From the NCBI GenBank assembly GCA_035649635.1, contig DASRJE010000165.1, positions 62,001 through 126,000 of the forward strand: a DNA stretch of 64,000 nt, given 5' to 3'. Positions within the stretch are counted from its first letter, which is position 1. The number at the start of each line of letters is the position of its first letter. Source of the DNA: Gp6-AA40 sp035649635 (GTDB taxonomy: Bacteria > Acidobacteriota > Vicinamibacteria > Vicinamibacterales > UBA2999). Positions 8,864 to 16,915 of the stretch are shown here, piece by piece. The notes below the pieces were generated by a model, which was not told where the DNA came from, made no database searches, and saw only the letters and a program-made list of their open reading frames with translations. The position numbers and the translations under genes were made by a program.

Positions 8864-9005
8864 CTTGGGGATTATTGATTGTCGATTCCTTGTTGATTGA
8901 TGATTTTGGATTGGTGATTATTGGCGGGAACAATCGTCCGAGGAATCGCCAATCAAGAATCAACGATCAACAAGGAATCAATAATCAAAGATCGAGAGAT
9001 CAAAA
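8864..9005. repeat. AT-rich AATCAA-type repeat, copy 3 (head-to-head inverted pair)
   Basis: The left half (GATTATTGATTGTCGATTCC, TTGTTGATTGATGATTTTGG) is an imperfect reverse complement of the right half (CCAATCAAGAATCAACGATC, AACAAGGAATCAATAATC), meeting around 8928. The right half ends directly at the ATG of the following lipoprotein gene. Together the halves could form a long imperfect stem. Confidence 0.75.
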
Positions 9006-9809
9006 ATGTTGAGATGCGCATGGGTGCTTCTTGCGCTCGTCGTGACGGGATGCTCCGAGGCCCCGCCGGCACCGGCGCCCAAGCCGATGCCATCAAAGCT
9101 GGAAGGCATGTGGAGCGATCCGCCGCCGACTGCCGTTGGCACGCTGTGCTTCTTCGCCTGCACCGACGCGGCAATCGAGCGCCTCAACGCGCTGCTCGAC
9201 GATCCGAAAAACGACGCCCGCCCATTCCCGCAGCTCGCCGCAGAGGCGCAGAAGCACCAGACGGACAACTACCTGCGTCCCAGGCTGACCGAGGCCGCGC
9301 TCAAAACCTATCCACTCGATCCAGCCGACGATCCCGGCTTTCTCCGTTGCGAGCCATGGGGACTGGCCAAGCAGATGTTTGCGCCGCACCAGCTCGAGAT
9401 CCGGCGCGCCGGGGACGATCGTATCGAACTGCGGTACGGTGAGTGGGAAGCGGTCCGAACGGTCCATGTCGACGGTCGCGCCGTTCCGGCCAACGTCCCG
9501 CCCAGCCGTCTGGGCTACTCCGTTGGGCATTTCGAAGGTGAGACGCTGGTGGTGGAGACGTCAGCCGTCGCGCCGGGAATCACGTGGTGGGATTCCCAGC
9601 ACAGCGATCAGTTTCGCGTGACGGAACGCTTCACCCGCTCCGACGACGGCGAGACCTTGAACCTGACCGCGACGATCGAAGACCCCTGGGGCCTGCGCGA
9701 ACCGGTTGTGGCCAAGAAGATCTGGCGATGGGCGCCTAATCAGAAGATCACACCGTACGACGCATGCGAGCCGGCAACCGAATTCAAGAAGGGGACAGGT
9801 GAACCATGA
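9006..9809 (+). CDS. Lipoprotein of the 'PDLSGIW' family
   Basis: 267 residues. The N-terminus ends in the lipobox LVVTGC, with Cys16 as the lipidation site, followed by a Pro/Ala tether (EAPPAPAPKPMP) and KLEGMWSD, equivalent to the GIW motif of its neighbour. The signature LGYSVGHFEGETLVVETS, then RVTERFTR and TIEDPWGLREPV, shows homology to the genes at 7995 and 22572. A Cys pair (CFFACTD) and CEPWG are extra. Probably anchored to an envelope membrane; function unknown. The ATG sits at the edge of an AT-rich repeat (GAGATCAAAAATG), so only a weak ribosome site (GAGA) is present. It overlaps the next gene by 4 bases (ATGA), implying translational coupling. Confidence 0.82.
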   Translation: MLRCAWVLLALVVTGCSEAPPAPAPKPMPSKLEGMWSDPPPTAVGTLCFFACTDAAIERLNALLDDPKNDARPFPQLAAEAQKHQTDNYLRPRLTEAALKTYPLDPADDPGFLRCEPWGLAKQMFAPHQLEIRRAGDDRIELRYGEWEAVRTVHVDGRAVPANVPPSRLGYSVGHFEGETLVVETSAVAPGITWWDSQHSDQFRVTERFTRSDDGETLNLTATIEDPWGLREPVVAKKIWRWAPNQKITPYDACEPATEFKKGTGEP

Positions 9810-10303
9810 GACGGTTCCGTGTGGGGTCCGCCTTTAGGCGGACTGCGTTGCTGTGCATGCTGATCCTGCTCGCCCTCGCGGTCACGCCTGTCGCTTCGCA
9901 TCATGCGTTCTCACCGGTGTACGACGCGAAGAAAACGATCGTCGTCGAAGGCGTGGTGACGCAATTCAGGTTCGTGAATCCACACGCGATGATGCTGATG
10001 GATGTCACCGACAAGAAGACCGGCAAGGTCGTGAAGTGGAACGTCGAGTTCGCCGGCCGGCTGAACCTGGAGGAAGCCGGGTGGACCGCCGATTCGATCA
10101 AGCCCGGAGAGCTCGTTAAGGTCACCGGTAATCCGACGTGGACCGGGTCGCAGCGCATGGCGTTCGTCAAACTCGTGCGCGCGGATGGCACGACGCTCGA
10201 GCCCGGGCGCGCGCAGCGTCTCAGCGCGATCGAAGAAGAGCGCCGTCAACGCGCGAAACAGAGAGAGCAGCAGCCCGCACAGCAGGCGACACCGGAGAAG
10301 TAG
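9806..10303 (+). CDS. DUF6152-type small secreted protein
   Basis: 165 residues: signal peptide (helix LCMLILLALAVTPVAS, cleavage before HHAFSPVYD) and a small beta domain with VEGVVTQFRFVNPHAMM, VKWNVEFAG and LVKVTGNPTWTGS. This resembles the DUF6152 family of short periplasmic proteins, whose function is unknown; the mature N-terminal His-His could bind metal. A charged, Gln-rich tail (about 135-165) follows. It is coupled by an ATGA overlap to the lipoprotein gene. Oddly, an 18-base palindrome, GTCCGCCTTTAGGCGGAC, lies in the codons just before the signal-peptide core (residues 7-13), lengthening its n-region. Confidence 0.85.
   Translation: MRRFRVGSAFRRTALLCMLILLALAVTPVASHHAFSPVYDAKKTIVVEGVVTQFRFVNPHAMMLMDVTDKKTGKVVKWNVEFAGRLNLEEAGWTADSIKPGELVKVTGNPTWTGSQRMAFVKLVRADGTTLEPGRAQRLSAIEEERRQRAKQREQQPAQQATPEK
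9826..9843. repeat. 18-bp palindrome inside a coding region
   Basis: GTCCGCC-TTTA-GGCGGAC with perfect 7-bp arms, read in frame as part of the n-region of the DUF6152 signal peptide. Close relatives lie between genes at 23614-23631 and 33092-33109. Confidence 0.8.
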
Positions 10304-10320
10304 GGCCGGTCGAGTACGAC

Positions 10321-10383
10321 GTAGAGCGGGGGCTTCAGCCCCCGCGGCGCGATGACCGCGCAGGCTGCAGCCTGCACCCTACG
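10321..10383. repeat. Tandem pair of REP-like palindromes
   Basis: Two hairpins, GCGGGGGCTTCAGCCCCCGC at 10326-10345 and GCAGGCTGCAGCCTGC at 10360-10375, are flanked by GTAGAGC on the left and CCCTACG on the right. They lie between convergent genes, so they could terminate transcription both ways, but neither has a T-tract. Confidence 0.75.
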
Positions 10384-10399
10384 ACGATATGAAAACGCC

Positions 10400-13342
10400 T
10401 CAAAAATCGAGCTGAGCGCTGAACTTCAACAGCCGTCCCTGCAGGATCTGCAGCGGGCGGAGCCACGCGGATCCATACGTCGTATTCAACGCCAGCGTCG
10501 GGCTGGCGTTGAACATGTTGTAGAGATCGACGTTCGCCATGACGCGTGCCTCGGGCCCGACGCGGAAGACCTTCGATAGTCTGAAGTCGACCTGATTCAA
10601 CCGTCCACCGTACGTCGTCCCGGGCTCGATCAATGGAACCGTCGCCGTACCCGAAGTCAACGGGCGCCCGAGCGACCCGATCACTTCAGCGCTTGTGTAC
10701 GACCGGGCGGCTGTGATCTCGGGCCCGGGAAGGCTCTGAAGCGTGGCGCTTGTCTGGAGGCCCCACCACGGCCACGGGTAGACGCCAAGGACTTTCACCT
10801 GCGTCAGGAATGGTGGTGTGACGTTGCAGTTGAGCAACTGCTGCGGCGAGTCGACGACGAAGCAGTTGTCCGTGGTCACTCGACCGGTGCTCGTTCCGCC
10901 TTGCAGCACCGCGCCGCTGGGCAGACGAAGATTTACGCTGAAATCCACGCCGTTGTAGACCTCGGTTTGATCGCCGAAGTTGTTCGACAGCGTCACGACG
11001 TTGTTCTGCGCCACGATCCGGTTGGGATCGTAGAGACCACAGACCTGGTAACCGCCGCCGTCTGGCAGACGTGAATCGACGGGCGCCGTCGCACAATACG
11101 GGGAGTAGTCCGTGGGCCCGATGTTCAGGTTGTCGGTCGAGAGGAAGTTGCCGTACGTCCGCCGGAAGTATCCGGCGTTCACCGACACACGCGGCAGGAT
11201 CTCGTGCTGGATGGCAGCGGAGGCTTCCCAGTTGAAGCCGCGCTGCGTCAAGGCGTCGTCGGCATAACGGACCGTGGGGTTCGTCGTGCCGAAGTTCGAC
11301 GGATTGACTGCCCCGCATTCGCCGTTGATTCCGGGCAGAAGCAAGTCGCAGTCGGGCGAGAAATTTCCCCGGCGCGGATCGCCGACCGGATAGAACGTGT
11401 CGTTCCAGGTACGGGTTGCTTGCGTCACGATCGCGGCGGCCGGATTGGCGCGGCGGGTGAACGTCGTAAGATTCGGGCCTTCGAGATAGCGTCCAACGTT
11501 CGCTTTGATCGCGGTGCGGCCGTTGCCGAAGAGATCCCAGGACACGCCCACGCGAGGCGACACGTTCTTCCAGTTCGGCACATCCTCGACCTTTGCGAAA
11601 TTGATGCTGCGGTTCGGCGCGAGGGGACCCGGGCCTACGTACTGTTCCGGCACGTACGAGTTGAGGTAGTCGAAACGCACGCCGAGATTGAGGGTGAATC
11701 GGCTCAGGCGCCATTGATCCTGCGCGAAGAGACCGATGTTGGCCTTCGTCGTCTCGTAGAACTCGAGCGGCGTCGCAAACTGGGTGAGCTGTGTCGGAAC
11801 GCCGTTTCGAAGCTGCAGTGTCACGGCATCGTTGGCCACGTCCTGCGTCGTCCACACCCACGCGTGCTGAAAGGTGAAACCCACTTTCGCGGCATGCGAG
11901 CCGGTCACATACGACGTGACGAACCGCGTATTCCACTGGTGCGTATCGTTGTGCCCGTACGTCGACGACAGATTGCCCCACGAGAACCCGGTGCCGAGAT
12001 CGCGCCACGGCACGTCGTCCTCGGTGATGCCATCTGGTATCTGCAGCCTGAACTGGAAGTCCTTCGCCGCGTACGCCCAGCCCGCCTCGAAGAGCACGCG
12101 GTTCGTCCACGGCGCGTTCCAGGTTATCTGCGTGAGTCGGCTTGGGTCGGCATAGTAGTTGATGACGGCCTCAGGTGACTGCGTCCGGTTGGTGGCCGAC
12201 TGTGTGTAGAAGTGGTCTCGAATCTGGAGCGCCTCCTGATGCTGGGCGCTCACTTTGTTGCGAGGACTCGCTTGCCATGTGAGACGGATGCTGCCATTGT
12301 AATCCTCGTCGCCTTCGTACGCGGGCCTGGAGAGATCGTCTTCTTTGATCCAGGGAACGGTGCTCTTGTTGTAGTAGAGGCCTGCCATGTACTGGTTCGT
12401 TTCCCATTGACGGTACGCGCCGAAGAACCAGAGCTTGTCCGCGCGGATCGGACCGCCGGCGGCTGGATTGAAGTCGTAGATATAGTTGACGCGATCGACT
12501 GAGGTCAGCCCTTGCGCCTGCAGGTCGTCCGAGAGATTCCGGCTTTGCAGCTTATGGTTGGTGAACGCCCCCGCCAGAAAGCCCTCGAACGAGTTCCCAC
12601 CGTCTTTCGGGATCACGTTTCCGCGAACACCGCCGAGCTCGCTCTCCGCGGATAGGCCGCCGGTCTCGAGACTGATCTCGCGCACGGTGGCATCGTTGAC
12701 CGATACCGCAACGAAGCTGCCACCACGGCCAGCGCCGTTGTTGTAGTACATGCCGTCGTAAAGCAATGCCTGTTCGAAGAGCCGGCTGCCGTGAATGGCC
12801 ATCGCGGCCGATCCGTATTGCGTGCCGCCGACATCCTGGCTATTGGTCGTCATGCCGGGAATGAGCACGCCGAGTGCCACGACCGATTTCGTTCCCGCGG
12901 GAATCGCATCCATGACATCACGCGTCATGACACGTTGCTGAATGACGTTCTGCACGTCCACGGTCGACGTCTCACCGGTGACCGTGATCGTCTCCTCCAG
13001 CGTCCCGACGCGCATCTCCACGTTCACCGTCGCGGTGAACGACGCCGTGAGCTCGATGCCTTCACGCTTGACAGTACTGAATCCGGGCAGCGTGAACGTG
13101 ACCGCGTACGTGCCTGGTCGAAGGTTGACGATGGTGAAGCGGCCGGCTTCGTCGGTGACGGCCACCCGCAATTTCTCGATGAGCGCAGGGCTGGCGGCCT
13201 CGACCGTCACACCGGGAATCACCGCGCCGCTCGCGTCCCTCACCGTTCCCGCGATGGCGCTGCCACTCTGGGCAGCCGCGCTCGCCGGCAACCACGCGAT
13301 GAGCGCGAACACTATCCATGCGTACCGAAATGAAGTCGTCAT
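10400..13342 (-). CDS. TonB-dependent receptor, Oar-like
   Basis: 980-residue outer-membrane transporter. A signal peptide (cleaved near ASAAAQ) precedes a carboxypeptidase-regulatory Ig-like domain (about 25-110; AGTVRDASGAVIPGVTVEA, RPGTYAVTFTLPGF), then a plug region beginning near ETITVTGE and a C-terminal barrel. The last residue is Phe (SAQLDF), the normal barrel insertion signal. This Oar-like architecture is expanded in Acidobacteria; substrates are usually polymers, peptides or glycans, and none can be read here. The start was placed at MTTSF, which has a GAGGG ribosome site and an immediate signal peptide; the frame runs about 100 residues further without homology. The sugar dehydrogenase and VWA genes lie upstream on the same strand. 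Confidence 0.93.
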   Translation of the reverse strand: MTTSFRYAWIVFALIAWLPASAAAQSGSAIAGTVRDASGAVIPGVTVEAASPALIEKLRVAVTDEAGRFTIVNLRPGTYAVTFTLPGFSTVKREGIELTASFTATVNVEMRVGTLEETITVTGETSTVDVQNVIQQRVMTRDVMDAIPAGTKSVVALGVLIPGMTTNSQDVGGTQYGSAAMAIHGSRLFEQALLYDGMYYNNGAGRGGSFVAVSVNDATVREISLETGGLSAESELGGVRGNVIPKDGGNSFEGFLAGAFTNHKLQSRNLSDDLQAQGLTSVDRVNYIYDFNPAAGGPIRADKLWFFGAYRQWETNQYMAGLYYNKSTVPWIKEDDLSRPAYEGDEDYNGSIRLTWQASPRNKVSAQHQEALQIRDHFYTQSATNRTQSPEAVINYYADPSRLTQITWNAPWTNRVLFEAGWAYAAKDFQFRLQIPDGITEDDVPWRDLGTGFSWGNLSSTYGHNDTHQWNTRFVTSYVTGSHAAKVGFTFQHAWVWTTQDVANDAVTLQLRNGVPTQLTQFATPLEFYETTKANIGLFAQDQWRLSRFTLNLGVRFDYLNSYVPEQYVGPGPLAPNRSINFAKVEDVPNWKNVSPRVGVSWDLFGNGRTAIKANVGRYLEGPNLTTFTRRANPAAAIVTQATRTWNDTFYPVGDPRRGNFSPDCDLLLPGINGECGAVNPSNFGTTNPTVRYADDALTQRGFNWEASAAIQHEILPRVSVNAGYFRRTYGNFLSTDNLNIGPTDYSPYCATAPVDSRLPDGGGYQVCGLYDPNRIVAQNNVVTLSNNFGDQTEVYNGVDFSVNLRLPSGAVLQGGTSTGRVTTDNCFVVDSPQQLLNCNVTPPFLTQVKVLGVYPWPWWGLQTSATLQSLPGPEITAARSYTSAEVIGSLGRPLTSGTATVPLIEPGTTYGGRLNQVDFRLSKVFRVGPEARVMANVDLYNMFNASPTLALNTTYGSAWLRPLQILQGRLLKFSAQLDF

Positions 13343-13365
13343 GACATGCCCTCGATGAAATACTG

Positions 13366-13419
13366 TGAAGGGGTCAGACCCCTTGATATGAGCTGACTCA
13401 AGGGGTCTGACCCCCTTCA
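13366..13419. repeat. GGGGTCAGACCCC palindrome pair, inverted
   Basis: Left arm TGAAGGGGTCAGACCCCTTG and right arm AAGGGGTCTGACCCCCTTCA are themselves near-palindromes and are inverted copies of each other (one extra C on the right). The stop codon of the sugar dehydrogenase lies in the right arm. This could fold as two small hairpins or one long stem. Confidence 0.8.
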
Positions 13420-14619
13420 GGGAGCTGGCTCGAGCCGGAGAAGCGCCCCGGGGTTTTCGTCGGTCAGGAGATACAAGAGCCCGTCTGGCCCCTGTCGCAC
13501 ATCGCGGATGCGTTGACGCAGCTCGGTGAGCAGCATCTCGCGTCGTGTCTCCTCGCCACGGTCGTTGAAGACGACGCGTTGCAGGTGCCCGGTCTGAGGG
13601 ATCTCTCCGAAGCGCATCGCGCCAACGAAGACGTTGCCTTGCCACCCGGGAAATCGATCACCCGTGTAGAAGGCCATCCCCGAAACGGCAATCGACGGCA
13701 TCCAGTACACAAGCGGAGGCTCAATGCCGTCCCTGGCAAACTTGCCCTGCCAGGGCCCTTCGTAGCTGCGACCGAGGCTCACGTCTGGCCAGCCGTAGTT
13801 TCGGCCCGGCAGAATGACGTTGATTTCGTCGCCGCCGTTGGGACCGTTCTCGTTCGACCACACCGCCCCCGTCTGCGGGTGTATCGCGAGCCCGAGCTGA
13901 TTGCGGTGACCGAGTGAGTAGATCTCCGGCTTGTACCCGGACCGTCCAACGAATGGATTGTCGGGCGGCACGGTTCCATCGTCGCGCAGCCGCAGCACCT
14001 TCCCCTTGTGATGACTGGGATCCTGCGCATCCTTCATGTTGACGACGGACGCTCCTGTCGTCATGTAGAGCATGCCGTCGCGGCCGAAGGCGATTCGTGA
14101 CGCCGCTCCACCCTGCCCATCCCACCACGGCTCGACGACGAACAGTTCCTTGAAGTCGGTCAGCGCCGATCCATCCCAAGTCCCGCGGCCGAGGGCGGTG
14201 GCGATCAGATCCTGGTCGCCGGGCTTGGAGTATGTGAGGTAGACGAAGCGATTCTCGGCGAAGCGCGGATGCAGCACGACGTCCATCAAGCCGCCGAGAC
14301 GCTGCATCTTGGATTGCGGGACGCCGGCGACTGGCTGGGGATCGAGCACGCCGTTGCGGATGATGCGAAGGCGGCCCGCGCGTTCGGTGACGAGCATCTC
14401 GCCACCTGTCAGGAACGCAAGGCTCCAGGGGTTTGCAAGTCCCTTCGTGACTGCGACGACGCGCACCTTGTGCTGTTCGGCGGTGTCGAAGACCCAGGGT
14501 CCGTCGCCAAGCGGGACACGCGCCACGCCGATCTGACGCTGGGCCGAGAGAGCGGCGTGCGAAATCGCGAGCAGGACACCGAGGGACACGGTGCACCGAA
14601 CAAGACGGGAGTTCGTCAT
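13417..14619 (-). CDS. PQQ-dependent aldose sugar dehydrogenase (GSDH/YliI family)
   Basis: 400 residues with a signal peptide ending near ALSAQ. Soluble-GDH-type six-bladed propellers oxidise aldoses to lactones in the periplasm using PQQ. Family signatures: GLANPWSLAFL, GEMLVTERAGRLRII, LGGLMDVVLHPRF, YLTYSKPG, SENGPNGGDEINVI and GRNYGWPDVS. The His of VVLHP fits the catalytic base. Length agrees with Asd/YliI enzymes. No PQQ synthesis genes are in the window, so the cofactor may be made elsewhere or imported. The stop codon lies within a palindromic repeat. It is followed on the same strand by the TonB receptor gene, and a strong hairpin separates it from the VWA gene upstream. Confidence 0.92.
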   Translation of the reverse strand: MTNSRLVRCTVSLGVLLAISHAALSAQRQIGVARVPLGDGPWVFDTAEQHKVRVVAVTKGLANPWSLAFLTGGEMLVTERAGRLRIIRNGVLDPQPVAGVPQSKMQRLGGLMDVVLHPRFAENRFVYLTYSKPGDQDLIATALGRGTWDGSALTDFKELFVVEPWWDGQGGAASRIAFGRDGMLYMTTGASVVNMKDAQDPSHHKGKVLRLRDDGTVPPDNPFVGRSGYKPEIYSLGHRNQLGLAIHPQTGAVWSNENGPNGGDEINVILPGRNYGWPDVSLGRSYEGPWQGKFARDGIEPPLVYWMPSIAVSGMAFYTGDRFPGWQGNVFVGAMRFGEIPQTGHLQRVVFNDRGEETRREMLLTELRQRIRDVRQGPDGLLYLLTDENPGALLRLEPAP

Positions 14620-14621
14620 AG

Positions 14622-14653
14622 AGCCTCGCGCTGCAAAGGAGCAGCGCGAGGCT
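14622..14653. terminator. Strong hairpin, 13-bp perfect arms
   Basis: AGCCTCGCGCTGC, loop AAAGGA, then GCAGCGCGAGGCT. It lies between the end of the minus-strand VWA gene and the start of the sugar dehydrogenase. It could terminate the VWA transcript, but there is no T-tract and its flanks (GTAGCC on the minus strand) resemble the other REP-like hairpins. Confidence 0.55.
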
Positions 14654-14704
14654 ACACGCGAGACGCGACGCGGCGCAATGCCAATTACGGGGGAGGAATG
14701 GGCG

Positions 14705-16660
14705 TCACCGCCTCGATTCTCGCCAGCTCTCCTGCGCTCTTAGACCGGCGGCGCGTTCGCTGAGCTGGATGAACTCAGTCCGGTAACCCTCCTTGTCCTC
14801 GCCACGGAATCGATGCGCGCGTTCTGCCGCTGCCAGGAAGCTCGCGTTCCCGCGGTCCGGTGAGTCACGAAGCACCATTCCGAACTCCGCCACGGCCGAC
14901 GCGAAACCAACGTTTGACGTCATGTCCGACGCTCGGTTCATCAGGATCCTGCTGAGCAACTGGCTCGTATCGCCATCCGGCGCCTTGTAACGCACCTTCA
15001 CGGTCAGGAGCTCGCCGGACGACGCAACGCGTGTTGGCTGCGTGTCGCGCTGATACTTGAGCGCATCGACGGTGGGAGCGCCCACCTCCACGCCGGCCGG
15101 GACGATCTCGTAAAGCGCCGTCACCGAGTGACCGGCGCCGATCTCGCCCGCGTCCTTCTTATCGTCGTTGAAATCCTCGTTGCGAAGCAGGCGGTTCTCG
15201 TATCCGATCAGCCGATACGCCGCGACCTCGCGCGGATTGAACTCCACCTGGATCTTGACGTCCTTGGCAATCGTGTCGAGCGTGGCACCGGCCTCGCGCA
15301 CGAGCACCTTGCGCGCCTCATGCAGGGTGTCCAAGTACGAGTAATTGCCGTTCCCCTTATCAGCCAGTTTCTCCATCGTCGAGTCCTTCAGGTTGCCGGT
15401 GCCCACGCCAAGGACGGACAGGAAGATGCCGCTTTCGCGCTCCTGCTCGATCAGACGAACCAGTTCGCTCTCGTTCGTCACGCCGACGTTGAAGTCGCCG
15501 TCAGTGGCGAGAACGACGCGATTCACGCCGCCGGGAAGGAAGTTGTGGCGGGCGACCTGATACGCCAGCCTGATCCCGGATGCGCCATTGGTCGAGCCGC
15601 CGGCTTCGAGCGTCGCCAGCGCGTGGTGAATGCGCTCCTTCTGATCGCCGGAGGTCGACGGCAGCACCAGTCCGCTCGCGCCTGCGTACACGACGATGGC
15701 GACGCGATCGCGCTCGGTGAGAACGTCGGTGAGCATGCGCATCGCGGTTCGTACGAGCGGCAACTTGTCAGACGGCATCATCGAACCCGACACGTCGATG
15801 AGAAACACCAGGTTGCGTGGTGACGGCTCACGATGTTGAATTTGGCGCCCCTGCAGGCCGATCAACGCCAATCGATGGCGTGGATTCCACGGGCAGGCGG
15901 TGAGCTCGGTCGTGATCGAGAATGGCGCCTGACCTGCTGGCTGTGGATAGTCGAATCGGAAGTAGTTGACGAGCTCCTCGATGCGCACCGCGCCTGGCGG
16001 CGGCAGTCCTCCATCGTTGAGGAACCGCCGGACGTTGGCGTACGACGCCGTGTCGACATCGATAGAGAACGTCGAGAGTGGGTCTGCGTCGACGCGACGA
16101 AAGCGGTTCTCCTCGATGGTGTCGTAGGACTCGGTGTTGAAAGGGCCAACGTTTCGGAGCGGGGCTCCGATGACTGAATTTTGCGCTAACGGCGCAGCGG
16201 GGAAGCCGCCGACAACACCCCCGACAACACTTCCGCGAACGCCTCCAGCGACGCCTTCAGGCATACCGGCGATGCCCTGCCTGGTCGTGCGCGCGTCGAT
16301 GACAGGTGTCTGGGCAGCAACAGCAATCGTTTCTTGCAGAGCAGCCACTGACAACTCGATCGTGATGCGTCGACGCCCACCGGCCGTTACCGCGACTGTG
16401 CGTCGAATAGATCTGAATCCGGACATGGCGAATTCGACGTCGTAGTTCCCGGGTCGCAGGCCAACGAACGAGAATTCGCCGCGAGGGTTCGTGACTGCGC
16501 TACGCGCGTCGGGCCCGGTGAGGGTGACTGTCACGCCCGGAAGCGCATTGCCAGTGGCGTCTCTGACGATTCCAGAGAAGGTTCCGAATTCGACTTGCGC
16601 GGCCAGTAGAGGGATCACGAACACGACCACTACAACAGAAGCCCACATGCGAGTACGCAT
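14705..16660 (-). CDS. VWA-domain protein (YfbK-like) with Oar-type N-terminal domain
   Basis: 651 residues. Signal peptide (VVVVVFVIPLLAAQ), then a carboxypeptidase-regulatory domain (about 22-105; FSGIVRDATGNALPGVTVTL) and a short plug-like stretch ETIAVAAQTPVIDARTT, as in Oar receptors. A Gly/Val-rich linker leads to the YfbK N-terminal region (STFSIDVDTASYANVRRFL) and a VWA domain with MIDAS motif DVSGS plus TDGDFN, then the YfbK C-terminal domain. It probably acts in the periplasm as a metal-dependent adhesion or scaffold protein. The ATG has a very good ribosome site (GGGAGGTGAAGCC). Upstream extension of the frame has no homology. The fusion of receptor N-terminus and VWA is noteworthy. 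Confidence 0.88.
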   Translation of the reverse strand: MRTRMWASVVVVVFVIPLLAAQVEFGTFSGIVRDATGNALPGVTVTLTGPDARSAVTNPRGEFSFVGLRPGNYDVEFAMSGFRSIRRTVAVTAGGRRRITIELSVAALQETIAVAAQTPVIDARTTRQGIAGMPEGVAGGVRGSVVGGVVGGFPAAPLAQNSVIGAPLRNVGPFNTESYDTIEENRFRRVDADPLSTFSIDVDTASYANVRRFLNDGGLPPPGAVRIEELVNYFRFDYPQPAGQAPFSITTELTACPWNPRHRLALIGLQGRQIQHREPSPRNLVFLIDVSGSMMPSDKLPLVRTAMRMLTDVLTERDRVAIVVYAGASGLVLPSTSGDQKERIHHALATLEAGGSTNGASGIRLAYQVARHNFLPGGVNRVVLATDGDFNVGVTNESELVRLIEQERESGIFLSVLGVGTGNLKDSTMEKLADKGNGNYSYLDTLHEARKVLVREAGATLDTIAKDVKIQVEFNPREVAAYRLIGYENRLLRNEDFNDDKKDAGEIGAGHSVTALYEIVPAGVEVGAPTVDALKYQRDTQPTRVASSGELLTVKVRYKAPDGDTSQLLSRILMNRASDMTSNVGFASAVAEFGMVLRDSPDRGNASFLAAAERAHRFRGEDKEGYRTEFIQLSERAAGLRAQESWRESRR

Positions 16661-16915
16661 GGCTTCACCTCCCAGGCAGGCGGTTATGGTCGATCCGGAT
16701 CGACGACTGGCACCGGGCACATCGCAAAGCTCGTGCCTCGAATGACCTGACATTGGCTTTAGACACCGCGCGAAGGCAAATGGCCGTTCATTGAAATCGA
16801 CAGCGCGATGGATCGGTGATCCCATCCGTTTGGATTGCGAAACCGTAACCAGCGGTCGCACGATCTCGCCAACGCAACGCCCGCTGCGACCACCGCGTGC
16901 TACGCTTCGATCAAG

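Noticed and set aside
11204..12178. Plus-strand open frame opposite the TonB receptor
   Set aside because: No motif or ribosome site; the opposite strand has a clear Oar-like receptor.
13343..13645. N-terminal extension of the TonB receptor upstream of MTTSF
   Set aside because: It lacks a signal peptide, and crosses repeats and the sugar dehydrogenase end; the Met at 13342 has a ribosome site and signal peptide.
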